Assembly: GCA_025331125.1 (NCBI GenBank)
Contig: JAOALB010000360.1
Coordinates: 1-12,143 of the forward strand
From: Mycogone perniciosa
Lineage: Eukaryota; Ascomycota; Sordariomycetes; Hypocreales; Hypocreaceae
Direction: 5' to 3'
DNA length: 12,143 bases
In this document: one piece after another, positions 1-7,416 of the stretch
Layout of the letters: each line of letters starts with the position of its first letter
How positions within the stretch are numbered: position 1 is the first letter of the stretch
The notes under the pieces: generated by a model
The model's input: the letters and a program-made list of their open reading frames with translations, nothing else
Databases searched by the model: none
What the model was told of the DNA's origin: nothing
Translations under genes and position numbers: made by a program

Positions 1-2
1 AG

Positions 3-389
3 CGTGGCTTCGCCTTTGACGCAATTCTTTCTCAAGCACTACGTAATAGCTGGTCCCAGAAATGGAGGGAGCACTTTGAACACTACCGGCCATTCTGGAG
101 AGATGACCAGGGGAATTTCCAATCATGGAGGAGATTCGAAGACAGGCAGATTGAGGTGCTTGGTGGTGATCCGCAACTATCTGACCTGATCCGGCATGAG
201 TCAACTTTGTTGGGTGGACACTTTAATCTCTGGGGCGCAACTCTATGGGATGAAAACCGTTGGGATGATATAATTTACGCTCTCCCCCGGCCAGGGTCTG
301 TTGGCCTCGTGGATATGCCTGACGATTGGGACTTGATGCTTATCGGAGTTCTGCTTATTGAGGAGACTCTAGTGTCACAGGAAAATTGA
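3..389 (+). CDS. 3' end of an unrecognised fungal protein (left-truncated)
   Basis: The frame is open from the first codon of the window and runs 128 codons to a TGA at 387-389, so this is the C-terminal part of a gene that starts outside. The peptide is rich in Trp, Asp, Glu and Arg (many Trp in the first half, such as WSQKWREHF and FWRDDQGNFQSW). It ends with a more hydrophobic stretch around DDWDLMLIGVLLIEE and looks like a soluble globular tail. No signal peptide, membrane span or catalytic motif is visible. Other frames over the same bases also stay open for about 60 codons, but only this one spans the whole stretch with protein-like composition. I do not recognise the family. Whether position 3 lies inside an exon continuing leftward or just after an intron cannot be seen. 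Confidence 0.55.
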   Translation, partial: RGFAFDAILSQALRNSWSQKWREHFEHYRPFWRDDQGNFQSWRRFEDRQIEVLGGDPQLSDLIRHESTLLGGHFNLWGATLWDENRWDDIIYALPRPGSVGLVDMPDDWDLMLIGVLLIEETLVSQEN

Positions 390-440
390 CTTTTAGTGCT
401 TAGTATTGAACGCCTGGTGGATGAGCCTGTTGTGGTGTTG

Positions 441-457
441 GTCACGTGACTATAGTC
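441..457. promoter_or_regulatory. E-box palindrome fused to a second palindrome
   Basis: GTCACGTGAC (441-450) is a perfect 10-base palindrome carrying the CACGTG core bound by bHLH factors such as Cbf1/USF types. It shares its last three bases with a second perfect 10-base palindrome, GACTATAGTC (448-457). The site lies about 50 bases past the stop of the truncated left gene. A role in transcription is inference; the palindromes are directly visible. Confidence 0.35.
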
Positions 458-729
458 AAACGCCCACAACATCGCGCCCTTGGCCCTCATTGCTAGCCTA
501 GTCTTGACACGTCAATACACATGTTGTCTTTCCCTCAAGAGGCTCAACGGAACCGAACGAATGGAATGATGGACTTTGATATCTATATACTTGAAAATCT
601 AGGGAAGCACCGCATGATCCTGTTGGAAAACCCAGTCACGTAGTCAGCTTGATCACTTTGCAGAAAATTGGGGCCCAGAATTGTGCTCAATTGCTCTGTC
701 CTCCTTCCATCCTCATTCGATTCTCTTCC

Positions 730-848
730 AGCCATTTTATCATAGAAACATAACGCCGCGCGTTCTGTTTCACCTCACGTCAGATCACAGGTTCCCTTGC
801 ATACACATTTCTGCTTATTTCCAACAACTAGACTGACGTTATCCGACA
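730..848 (+). repeat. Diverged direct repeat, copy 1
   Basis: Bases 730-766 align without gaps to 1047-1083, with 27 of 37 identical by my count. This includes an exact 11-mer (AGCCATTTTAT) and an exact 8-mer (CGCGTTCT), both offset by 317 bases. After CT-rich sequence the exact 9-mer TATCCGACA (840-848) recurs at 1139-1147, offset 299. Copy 1 therefore carries about 18 extra bases between these anchors. Confidence 0.45.
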
Positions 849-1046
849 GATCCTCAGTATTTATCACTCTTCGCCGTATATGTTATAAATTGCGATCGAA
901 AGAATACATCTGTCTCGTATCGAGGATCGTGTAGTCAGCAGCCATCACACGCGAATAGGGGTCGAAGCACCTCACTTTGCTTCTTCATGCGTTCTCCTTT
1001 CTGTTGTCTTAGGAACCATGTCTCCATCACTGATAGTTTTCTGGCT

Positions 1047-1147
1047 AGCCATTTTATAGTGCTAGAAGAACGCGTCGCGTTCTTCTTCTCCACTCTCTTA
1101 GATCCTCCTTTCTACGGCCATTTCCCACCAATCTACGCTATCCGACA
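1047..1147 (+). repeat. Diverged direct repeat, copy 2
   Basis: This is the partner of 730-848, with the same order of anchors AGCCATTTTAT, CGCGTTCT and TATCCGACA. It ends about 130 bases before the ATG of the decayed gene at 1276, so the pair may be a duplicated promoter or leader. A chance match is possible because much of the shared part is CT-rich. Confidence 0.45.
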
Positions 1148-1275
1148 ACATCCTATCAATCAATACTACAGCGCTGATCGCTATTGACTACCCCTATACG
1201 CTAACCTAAGTGTGAAAACATCGGCCTTGGATAATCGCCATACATTACAGCGCAATCAGCTATCTGGTGGACAAC

Positions 1276-2076
1276 ATGCCGCCGCAACCGTTCATCCGTA
1301 CTCAGGAGGACGACAAGACTGCACATATCTGGCTACATAGGTCGCTTCTTGCTTGCATTGGCAGCCTTTCAATGGAGGTGAAGTGCAGTGGCGAGGGAGG
1401 TCCTATTGTGCTACAGAGGGAGAATAACAGTCTTAGTTGTGGAAACATTTCGGTGGGCCGGGATGAAGTCGTGCTTGATAAGGGGTGAAGATGGGACGTG
1501 GTTCGCCACCTATCTTACTGTTGAGACAGTCGCAAAGTATCAAAGCTTGGTTCGGAATAGAGAAATTTGTTGATTGGTAGTAACCATTTAACAAGCACTT
1601 AACCAGCTAATAGTAACGCCGAATAGCGAAGTCCCTGGAATTCCCGATGAAGTCTTGAGCCTTACCACAGCTTGGAGACGCGTTGAGTGCACGGAAAGTA
1701 GCTTCGTGGGTTCTTTCCGAGCATGACCAAGGAGCCAATAATGCAGGCATTCGATGGAATGGAAGCAAAAAAACTTAATATGTCTCTGCCAGGAAACGAG
1801 GCACCGATTTTGATTCCCATAGACCGTTCACGGGCATGGAGGGAAGCAGGCGAGAACCGAGGGCGTGGTGGTGCTGGGGCGTCCAGACGCTATCACAATA
1901 GGCAAGCGGTACTAGGGAAGATTGCCGAAACTAAAACAAAGCTACAACAGGTACAACAGCAACTTGAACATCTCACACAATAGAGGGATTTGTACAAAAA
2001 TGAAATCAATCGACTCGGTGGTTTTGTATGGGATAGTGGTGACAGAAAGATAGTCAACTGTTTCACCAGCTGCTGA
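1276..2076 (+). pseudogene. Interrupted unknown gene with coiled-coil end
   Basis: Three consecutive frames read like pieces of one protein. Piece 1 starts at ATG 1276 (MPPQPFIRTQEDDKTAHIWL) and stops at 1486-1488. Just before that stop, at the GGGG of AAGGGGT (about 1480-1484), the next frame continues smoothly as GEDGTWFATYLTVETVAKYQ, which suggests a one-base insertion. A possible intron (GTTCGG donor near 1549, CTTAACCAG acceptor near 1606) would lead in phase to LIVTPNSEVPGIPDEV, which stops at 1724-1726. A third frame opens at ATG 1723, carries a Gly/Arg-rich patch, then a heptad-like coiled coil (KIAETKTKLQQVQQQLEHL), and is cut by TAG at 1981-1983. The same frame goes on as RDLYKNEINRLGG to a TGA at 2074-2076. 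I do not recognise the family. The alternative is that these are unrelated chance frames; the coiled coil continuing past the TAG is the best argument against that. Confidence 0.4.
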
Positions 2077-3122
2077 CGCCAATCATCGGTAATTATGGAA
2101 GACAAGGCTCGACGAGACGCATGGCAACCTGCTTCCTTCCATCTCCGAGCATCAAAAACAGGGAAACGAGCGGGCAGCACGATGCAGCGACCAGTTTCAA
2201 TTTCAGGGTAGCGTCACCTGGTATGGTACTGTCAGTGGGAAATGACCTAGCCTACTCCGTATATAAGCTACAATTCACAATGGATGATTGCGTCAGTTTA
2301 ACAGGTTGCGTGACTCATATCTTCGTATCTTGGATCTAACAACCGCATGCCTCATTTACACGATCCCACTCCGGTATCAAAATTTCCTATTCTCGGGGGC
2401 TTTAAGCAACGGTGATTAAGGAGGGGGAAGGATATGTCTGGTTTCGCGTTGTTGTGCGGAAGGAAAGCACAGAAGCGTGATTGGTTCCACCAAGACGGTA
2501 CAGTTTTACAATTTATTTATCAACGCCCGGCGGCTCTGGCCGAAAAGGGCAACTCTAGATAGTGTACAATTGGGAGCGAAATAGGCGTCCTCTTTACACA
2601 CGTTGAAGATTTCTGAGCACGGACTACTAGTACCTGAGCGTACTTTCAAATACAAGGTCATTACTAGACAGCCAGAACCGGCTTTCAAATTACCCCATAA
2701 AACCAGGCCTATTATGGATTTGGTAACACAAGATGGGCTAGGAGAAAGTATCTCCCAGGTCCTACTAAGTATATAGGGCCACTGGCAAACCACGTGGATT
2801 GTAGACAGTGCTAATACCGATACGAAATACGAACGACCTCTGCCCTCGGTACTCTGTACGTATTCGTAAAATGAACCACACGTCATTACGGGGATGGCAG
2901 CATCGTCCCGGGGACAGTCCAGATCCCGGCAATGCTTGCAACGCAGGTTACAGGCGTAATATAATGTAGTTCATTGACTCGTGATAACATTTACTTGGGA
3001 TAAGGAAATATTCGTTTCGTCTCAATTATCTTCGACCCAGCTAACAATTTCATGTAAAGCAATCTCAAGGAAAGGAACGAGTCGAAACAAAAGTCCTTCA
3101 ACTGCCCTTGTAGCTAAGGCAC
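2077..3122. other. Intergenic stretch without a convincing gene
   Basis: Nothing firm is visible in these 1046 bases. A 126-codon minus-strand frame with an ATG at 2886 (down to 2506) has no recognisable motif, leader or splice context, and I treat it as chance. On the minus strand the stretch just downstream of the BAH pseudogene (about 2990-3122) may hold further decayed exons of that gene, because PHD fingers often follow BAH domains in this family. I could not find a Cys-rich PHD pattern in any frame. Confidence 0.4.
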
Positions 3123-3828
3123 TCAGAACAAGCCTTTGCTGCACTCTTCACCACTAGATTTTGTCTTTGAATCGACAACAACATGTCCAATAACACTGAT
3201 AGCATTGATTATACCAACTAACTCTTAATAATCAACAAACGGGATCGATAAGTCTAGGGTTAGGGAACTTACTGGGGTTAGATGCTATTAGTTCGTATTT
3301 ATCATAATTTTCTCGATGGCCAGGTTTCCTTTTTCCCCATCAAATGTGCTGCGGGGCAGTTCATCCGGCCAATACATACAGTACACCAGCACATCGACGT
3401 GATAGCTGTCCGATGCTCTGATTTCCACAATTCGAGCAACCCAGCAGTCAAAACGGACAGCGAGAGGCTTGCACTGTCTGGAAGTTTCTGTTCCACATCG
3501 CTTAATTAATGCACCATTCGTGATGTAAACAAAATCTCCATCAAAATATTTACGGCGGGCCTACTTACAATCGAAGTTTCTAAATCGTGTTATGGCTTTC
3601 CACTCCACACGATTCCTGCCGTACGCAACTATATGGTAAGCTAGGTCCATTGTCTCGTGCTCTTTAAAATGACCATTTGAAGCGAAGGGCCAGGCTTGGA
3701 AACAAACACGGTTTCTCGCCCGACAAGTATCGAGCTTCCACCTTTTAATTGCTAAATCGTCAAGTATGCTTACCCTAAACGGACAGGGAGTTAGCAGGAC
3801 GTTTCGGCTTTTGTAGCTGGGAGCTCAT
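3123..3828 (-). pseudogene. Decayed BAH-domain chromatin protein gene
   Basis: Reading the minus strand, a frame from about 3690 down to 3312 follows the fungal BAH (bromo-adjacent homology) proteins closely. In order: PFASNGHFKEHETMDL, EWKAITRFRNF, YFDGDFVYI, WVARIVEIRASD (Trp codon at 3441-3443) and MYWPDELP. Intact relatives, as I remember them, carry one BAH domain, often with a PHD finger, and act in nuclear chromatin reading (the EPR-1 type is one example). Damage seen: an in-frame TAG at 3561-3563, and a one-base frame break at the A-run (plus-strand T-run 3308-3311), after which the next frame reads DKYELIASNP, the normal continuation. An intron with a GTAAGT donor (3218-3272, 55 bases) joins in phase to IINAISVIGHVVV and a TGA at 3123-3125. 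The ATG at 3828 (MSSQLQKPKRP) is in a different frame, so the N-terminal boundary is unsure. No PHD finger was found. A single sequencing error could explain the frame break but not the TAG as well. Confidence 0.75.
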
Positions 3829-4173
3829 TATAAACGCAAGACGACCGGAGCACCTCACGTCGGGATTATCGTAGCAAGAGTCTCCGAATCGGCTCAGATG
3901 ACGATTTGGGGGCGATAAAGAAGTATCTTTCTGGATGAATATTGGTAGGTGTCAGTTGCTACTTATACTGCTCAGCTACCAAGACTTGAATCAGTAGAAG
4001 GTGCAGGCTTTCTGGTGGGGACTGATCAAGCCATATCTCAAGTGGCAGACTGGCATAGTCACAACTGCGCCACCTTGAATTGATACATACACCAAACGAA
4101 AGAAGGAGCTAGGCGAATGTTACGACAAGCAGACGAAATCAAGAGTCCCATGGTAACATCAATTTAGCGTACA
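3829..4173. other. Intergenic stretch between two minus-strand genes
   Basis: These 345 bases lie between the 5' side of the BAH pseudogene and the 3' end of the coiled-coil gene, both on the minus strand. They would have held the promoter of the former and the 3' flank of the latter. I see no frame, repeat or RNA gene. Confidence 0.4.
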
Positions 4174-4710
4174 CTATTCAGCTCTTGCTTCCATGCACAA
4201 TAAGCAAGAGTCGCAAATCTGTCCGTCCTCCTCCCTGGTATCCTGATTTTCTATATTACTCATTTCCCCATTGACCCCACTTCTCGTAGCCAGCAAGATG
4301 TTGGTGGAATATGTATCTGACAACGGCGAAGGAAGGGCAAGCTCGGGAGGTTCTGGATCACCTAGTGATGGGTTAGGCCGAAGCTGCGGTGTTTGGCTCA
4401 CATCCTCGGCCTGGCCAACCTCTGCTGCCGCCCCTTCATAATCAGCCAGATCGCCTCTTAGAGAAATAATCAAGCTTTTTTGTGTTTCGATCATTTGCTT
4501 TTGCATGCAGAGGTAAGAAGCTTCGTCCTTCAATCGGCGATCGGCTTCCTGTACCTGCTGCTTTAGGTGGTTGATCTCCTTGTTTCTTAAATCCACGAGG
4601 GATCGCAAGTGCTGCTCCGAGTTCCCATATTCTTGACAGATGGCTATAATCCATTGAACGGCGGGAGGGTGCGGGTGCGGGTTTTCCATGGAATATCCTA
4701 GAGTCGCCAT
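4174..4710 (-). CDS. Small coiled-coil protein, function unknown
   Basis: This single-exon frame has 178 codons from ATG at 4708-4710 to TAG at 4174-4176. An in-frame ATG at codon 7 (4687-4689) is an alternative start. Residues about 15-100 form an amphipathic, heptad-like helix region rich in Gln, Glu, Lys and Leu (LRSLVDLRNKEINHLKQQV and onward), consistent with a coiled coil. The rest is Pro/Ser-rich and acidic, probably disordered, and ends with CDSCLLC, a pair of Cys separated by short spacing. There is no signal peptide, so it is probably cytosolic or nuclear. A TATA box on the same strand sits about 65 bases upstream of the start, which supports a real gene. It is divergent from the LysM gene. 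I do not recognise a family; Pezizomycotina have many such orphan coiled-coil proteins. Confidence 0.6.
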   Translation of the reverse strand: MATLGYSMENPHPHPPAVQWIIAICQEYGNSEQHLRSLVDLRNKEINHLKQQVQEADRRLKDEASYLCMQKQMIETQKSLIISLRGDLADYEGAAAEVGQAEDVSQTPQLRPNPSLGDPEPPELALPSPLSDTYSTNILLATRSGVNGEMSNIENQDTREEDGQICDSCLLCMEARAE

Positions 4711-5037
4711 GTGAATTCTGCCTAGCTTCCGTCCTGGCAGAACCTCTCCGCCAAGTTTCGAGAATTATCTGCGTTATATAGTGCACACTTCACTTGTGAC
4801 CCCTCTCCACCGTAGATTTTTGTCCAGCCAGACTCACAGCGTCATGGACCGGAAGCGACTCTGTCCTTCCAGACTATCGAGTCCTTCTCAGCCAAAACCT
4901 CCTCGTTATAAGGTTCGTCATAACCAAGACGACTTCGTCCGGATTTGGTCGGAGGCCATCTGTGCATTTCTGGCCAACCTGATAACAATTCGTTAAATAA
5001 GGAGGACTGGTGTTGTCACTAAGCCTCCTCCAACACC
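4711..5037. promoter_or_regulatory. Divergent promoter between coiled-coil and LysM genes
   Basis: The 327 bases separate the two start codons. TATATAAC on the minus strand (4773-4780) faces the coiled-coil gene. TTATAAG on the plus strand (4906-4912), about 130 bases before ATG 5038, may serve the LysM gene. The leader before 5038 ends in CAACACC just before the ATG, a reasonable fungal start context. A 50-codon frame from ATG 4844 has no recognisable feature and is not called. Confidence 0.45.
4773..4780 (-). promoter_or_regulatory. TATA box of the coiled-coil gene
   Basis: On the minus strand the sequence reads TATATAAC, 63-70 bases upstream of the ATG at 4710. Its orientation and distance suit a fungal core promoter. 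Confidence 0.45.
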
Positions 5038-6000
5038 ATGTGGCCATTACATGTCGTAGTTTACATTGGTCTGACAGGGGCATACCATGCCGTTGCTAAC
5101 GCTAGCCTAGGCCTCTGGAAAGTTGCTTGCGGGGATACTATGCTAGATGCTATTGATAGGCTTGGCCTCCCTGGATATCGGCCTATTCTAGATTTGAATC
5201 CTGGGCTCACAACGAATTTTGTTCATGCTGGCGAAGCATACACCGTGCCATTCAGTGCCGCCGCACCGCCGGCGACCTGGATAACATCCGCCGGCGGCAC
5301 CGTCCTTGAACTGCGGCTAAATAAGACTCAAGGCTGCCCAACAATCACCGAAGAAAAGGTAACACCACCACGTTACACAGTAGCCAATTCATCATCCACC
5401 AGCATTCCACACGCTTCAACGACTGCCCGGCGTGAGACAACACGAATGACCACATCAAATCCTTTATCTCCAGAGCAACCCACGAGAGTTCCTCCCACTC
5501 GAACACTCACAACTGAGGGTGGCACGACAAGAGCACCAGATAAGTCTTCTTCATCCCTCGCCACCGCATGCAGTGAGCTGATAGGATCGCCCGGGGTATT
5601 CCAGGGCTTGAAATGCCACCAGCGTAAAGACTGGGTAACAGATGGTGAGGCCCAAGCGGACTATGCCGTACGCTTTTGCCAACAATACGACGAAAGAGTA
5701 TTTACTGCAAGAGATGATGGCATATCAATTACATATGTGGACAGTCGAGGATTCTATCGCTATACGGTTGCCTGTATACCAAATTGCCGGTTGAGCAGCA
5801 GCCAGTCCGTTACCACTTCATCGACAAACTGCTCTGAGGTTATGATAGAGGATTTTCAACGATGTTGGTCAAAAATGCCTACCCGATGGGAGCTCGCACT
5901 AATAATATCCATGGTGATAGGCAATAATGGTGGCCAAGGAGGTTACACTGATGTCCTGTGTTTGCGATATGATTATCAGTCGATACATCTTGTTGTATAG
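5038..6000 (+). CDS. Secreted single-LysM protein with Cys-rich C-terminal domain
   Basis: This encodes a probable secreted chitin-binding protein; many fungal LysM proteins bind chitin fragments and shield the fungus from host or mycoparasite recognition. I read two exons, 5038-5863 and 5921-6000, giving 301 aa. Residues 1-22 are a signal peptide ending in VANA. Residues 27-71 match a LysM domain: W-K-V, GDT at 32-34, DLNPGL at 52-57, and AGE followed by YTVP ending at 71. Residues about 115-175 form a Ser/Thr/Pro-rich linker, likely O-glycosylated. The C-terminal domain (178-301) has eight Cys (178, 193, 214, 246, 250, 265, 276, 289), enough for four disulfides. The 57-base intron 5864-5920 (GTTGGT donor, CTAAT branch, GATAG acceptor) keeps the frame whether removed or not. 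Removing it joins Cys276 to NNGGQGGYTDVLCLRY, an ending I recall from fungal secreted LysM-associated proteins. Without splicing the protein would be 320 aa with a hydrophobic insert. The ligand and host are unknown. Confidence 0.8.
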   Translation: MWPLHVVVYIGLTGAYHAVANASLGLWKVACGDTMLDAIDRLGLPGYRPILDLNPGLTTNFVHAGEAYTVPFSAAAPPATWITSAGGTVLELRLNKTQGCPTITEEKVTPPRYTVANSSSTSIPHASTTARRETTRMTTSNPLSPEQPTRVPPTRTLTTEGGTTRAPDKSSSSLATACSELIGSPGVFQGLKCHQRKDWVTDGEAQADYAVRFCQQYDERVFTARDDGISITYVDSRGFYRYTVACIPNCRLSSSQSVTTSSTNCSEVMIEDFQRCWSKMPTRWELALIISMVIGNNGGQGGYTDVLCLRYDYQSIHLVV

Positions 6001-6216
6001 CCTGACTATTAGATTTACGGCCCAATTCGAGTCAATGTTTGCGTAATTGGTTATTCCTCTCTTCTTGGTCGTTGAGGTCAATGGAACGGTCGAAAAATGC
6101 TTCAAGGATTGACTAAAGACAATACACTCATGCACCCGTTTTCTCAAAGCTCCAGATTGCTTGGGCAACCACACATACTCGCCATATTATACAGCTGTTC
6201 TGGATAGATCAGGGTG

Positions 6217-6465
6217 CTATGTTGAGAACTCCTGTGGGTACCAAACAGGGGTAACTTTTGTCATCTTCCGCTTCATTACCCTGGACATAGACGCATTCGT
6301 GTATTCGTGCTCACCATCCCTCGTACCTGAGCTCGCCACGCCGTTTCCGTTTATCCACGTCTCGACCTGGACTTGCGTGAACCCCTCAAACGTCGCCCCC
6401 GCTCCAGCATACCCCCCCCCCCTAGCCACAGTGGATAGAAGGCTAAAAGTACGATCGTAAGCCAT
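6217..6465 (-). CDS. Doubtful small ORF with a G11 tract
   Basis: This minus-strand frame starts at ATG 6463-6465 (MAYDRTFSLLSTVARGGG) and has 82 codons. The frame is open upstream to about 6531 without another ATG. It has fairly protein-like composition (GATFEGFTQVQVETWINGNG) but no motif I know. It contains an 11-base C run on the plus strand (6412-6422), which codes for Gly-Gly-Gly. A length error or slippage there would change the frame, so the true N-terminal part may lie in another frame. It is convergent with the LysM gene. The opposite strand is also open over the same bases. It may be a chance frame or the end of a decayed gene. Confidence 0.25.
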   Translation of the reverse strand: MAYDRTFSLLSTVARGGGYAGAGATFEGFTQVQVETWINGNGVASSGTRDGEHEYTNASMSRVMKRKMTKVTPVWYPQEFST

Positions 6466-6967
6466 ATCTTGCCGAACTGGGTAGAAGTGCCCATCCTTCC
6501 AATGTTTTTCGGATGCTGAAGCGGTTGTCAATGCAGTCTATGAGCCTGTTGACGACCAATCAGATGTCCCTTACCACCGCGTCAGACAACGGCCACAAAA
6601 CCCGCATTACATACATTATCTGACCCGTTCTGTGCTTAATAAGCTGGGCAGAAAGCTGTTCATTTACAACCATCTCCACACTCAGGCTCGCCATCTACCC
6701 TACACCATAACTCATTCGTTACAGCTTCCAGGATAGCTAATGGACTAGGTAGAATGCACACAATGCATGTTTTTTCTCTCTTAGTTCCATGGCCTGCAAT
6801 TATCTCGTGGTCTTGTTCCTGGCAAGGTGGAGGTTCCGCCTATTAGAGTCAGCACCATCACTGTCTGTTATGTAGCCCGCGACTCGCTGTGTTCTTGCCC
6901 ACTGTCCTGCAAATCGAACGATCTCCATTACTATTCTTTACGTCTAGTTTACAAGTCTTCCATTAGA
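6466..6967. other. Intergenic stretch and leader of the SIM/Cys-rich gene
   Basis: I see no gene, repeat or RNA in these 502 bases. The end is CT-rich (TTACGTCTAG to TCTTCCATTAGA) just before ATG 6968, like a fungal leader. The frame of the downstream gene stays open back to about 6827 but holds no other ATG. Confidence 0.35.
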
Positions 6968-7416
6968 ATGAAGTGTTTCAGCCGAGCAACTCATCGTCAT
7001 AGGCATGAACGATTTGATCAGCAGAAAATTGTCGACCTAACTTGTTCTGATCCTCTCGTGGCTCCGGAAATTATTGATCTAACCGGCGATAGTGGAGGCT
7101 AGGACGAAGCTTCAGGAACCGAGACAGCCATCGGCGTGACAACAAAAATGGGCATTCATACGACACCATGTTCGTCTGCCAAGTTCTGGCCCAAAACCAG
7201 CTGTGGTTATATACGGCGAGACTCGGATTTCTACTGCGCAGGATGCAACGGCCCGATTGATCAGCAACCCTTCCTGCGAAAATGTGGCTGTGTACGGAGT
7301 AAGTGAGTCTTAATTAGATCAGTGGGTCCATCTTTCTGACAAGGATAGCAGCTGTACTGCCAGACGTGCAATGCCAAAGCTGCCCGGCGTTGGGGCAGGC
7401 AGGACTTTTCCTGTAA
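6968..7416 (+). pseudogene. Small Cys-rich protein with two SIM-like motifs, interrupted by TAG
   Basis: The frame starts at ATG 6968 and reads a basic His/Arg patch (THRHRHERF), then two SUMO-interacting-like motifs, IVDLT (residues 21-25) and IIDLTGD (35-41). A TAG follows at 7100-7102 (codon 45). The same frame continues without another stop to 7298, giving CGYIRRDSDFYCAGCNG and FLRKCGC. An intron at 7299-7348 has a consensus GTAAGT donor, CTGAC branch and GATAG acceptor, 50 bases. It joins in phase to VQCQSCPALGQ and a TAA at 7414-7416. The second half has eight Cys (C68, C79, C90-x2-C93, C106-x-C108, C119-x2-C122, counting the stop as 45), a likely zinc-binding pattern but not a RING finger that I can place. 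I infer a nuclear SUMO-linked protein. Alternatives are two separate products (a 44-aa peptide and a 72-aa protein from ATG 7148), or an intron removing the TAG. Intact conserved splice sites past the stop suggest recent damage or a functional workaround. Confidence 0.55.

Larger units (their letters stand above)
390..1275. other. Non-coding stretch with leader-like CT-rich blocks
   Basis: I see no convincing gene in these 886 bases. The sequence holds an E-box palindrome near 441, a TATAAAT-like element near 885-890 and two CT-rich leader-like blocks that resemble each other (listed separately). A 66-codon plus-strand frame at 987-1187 is composed of CT-rich leader sequence and shows no protein-like features. 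The stretch may be the promoter and 5' leader of the decayed gene that starts at 1276. Confidence 0.5.

Noticed and set aside
987..1187. 66-codon plus-strand frame
   Set aside because: It is made of CT-rich leader-like sequence, overlaps the second repeat copy, and reads as low-information Phe/Ser/Leu.
2506..2886. 126-codon minus-strand frame with an ATG
   Set aside because: No motif, no promoter or splice context, and a composition rich in Ser and Cys without a domain pattern. It is likely chance in a decayed stretch.
3255..3265. TAGGGTTAGGG, like two telomere repeats
   Set aside because: Only 11 bases, and it lies inside the inferred 55-base intron of the BAH pseudogene, where CTAACCCTA is ordinary intron sequence. 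There is no longer array.
4781..4996. Plus-strand frame before the LysM gene
   Set aside because: Its upstream start is GTG; from the first ATG (4844) only 50 codons remain. It has no features and lies in the divergent promoter.
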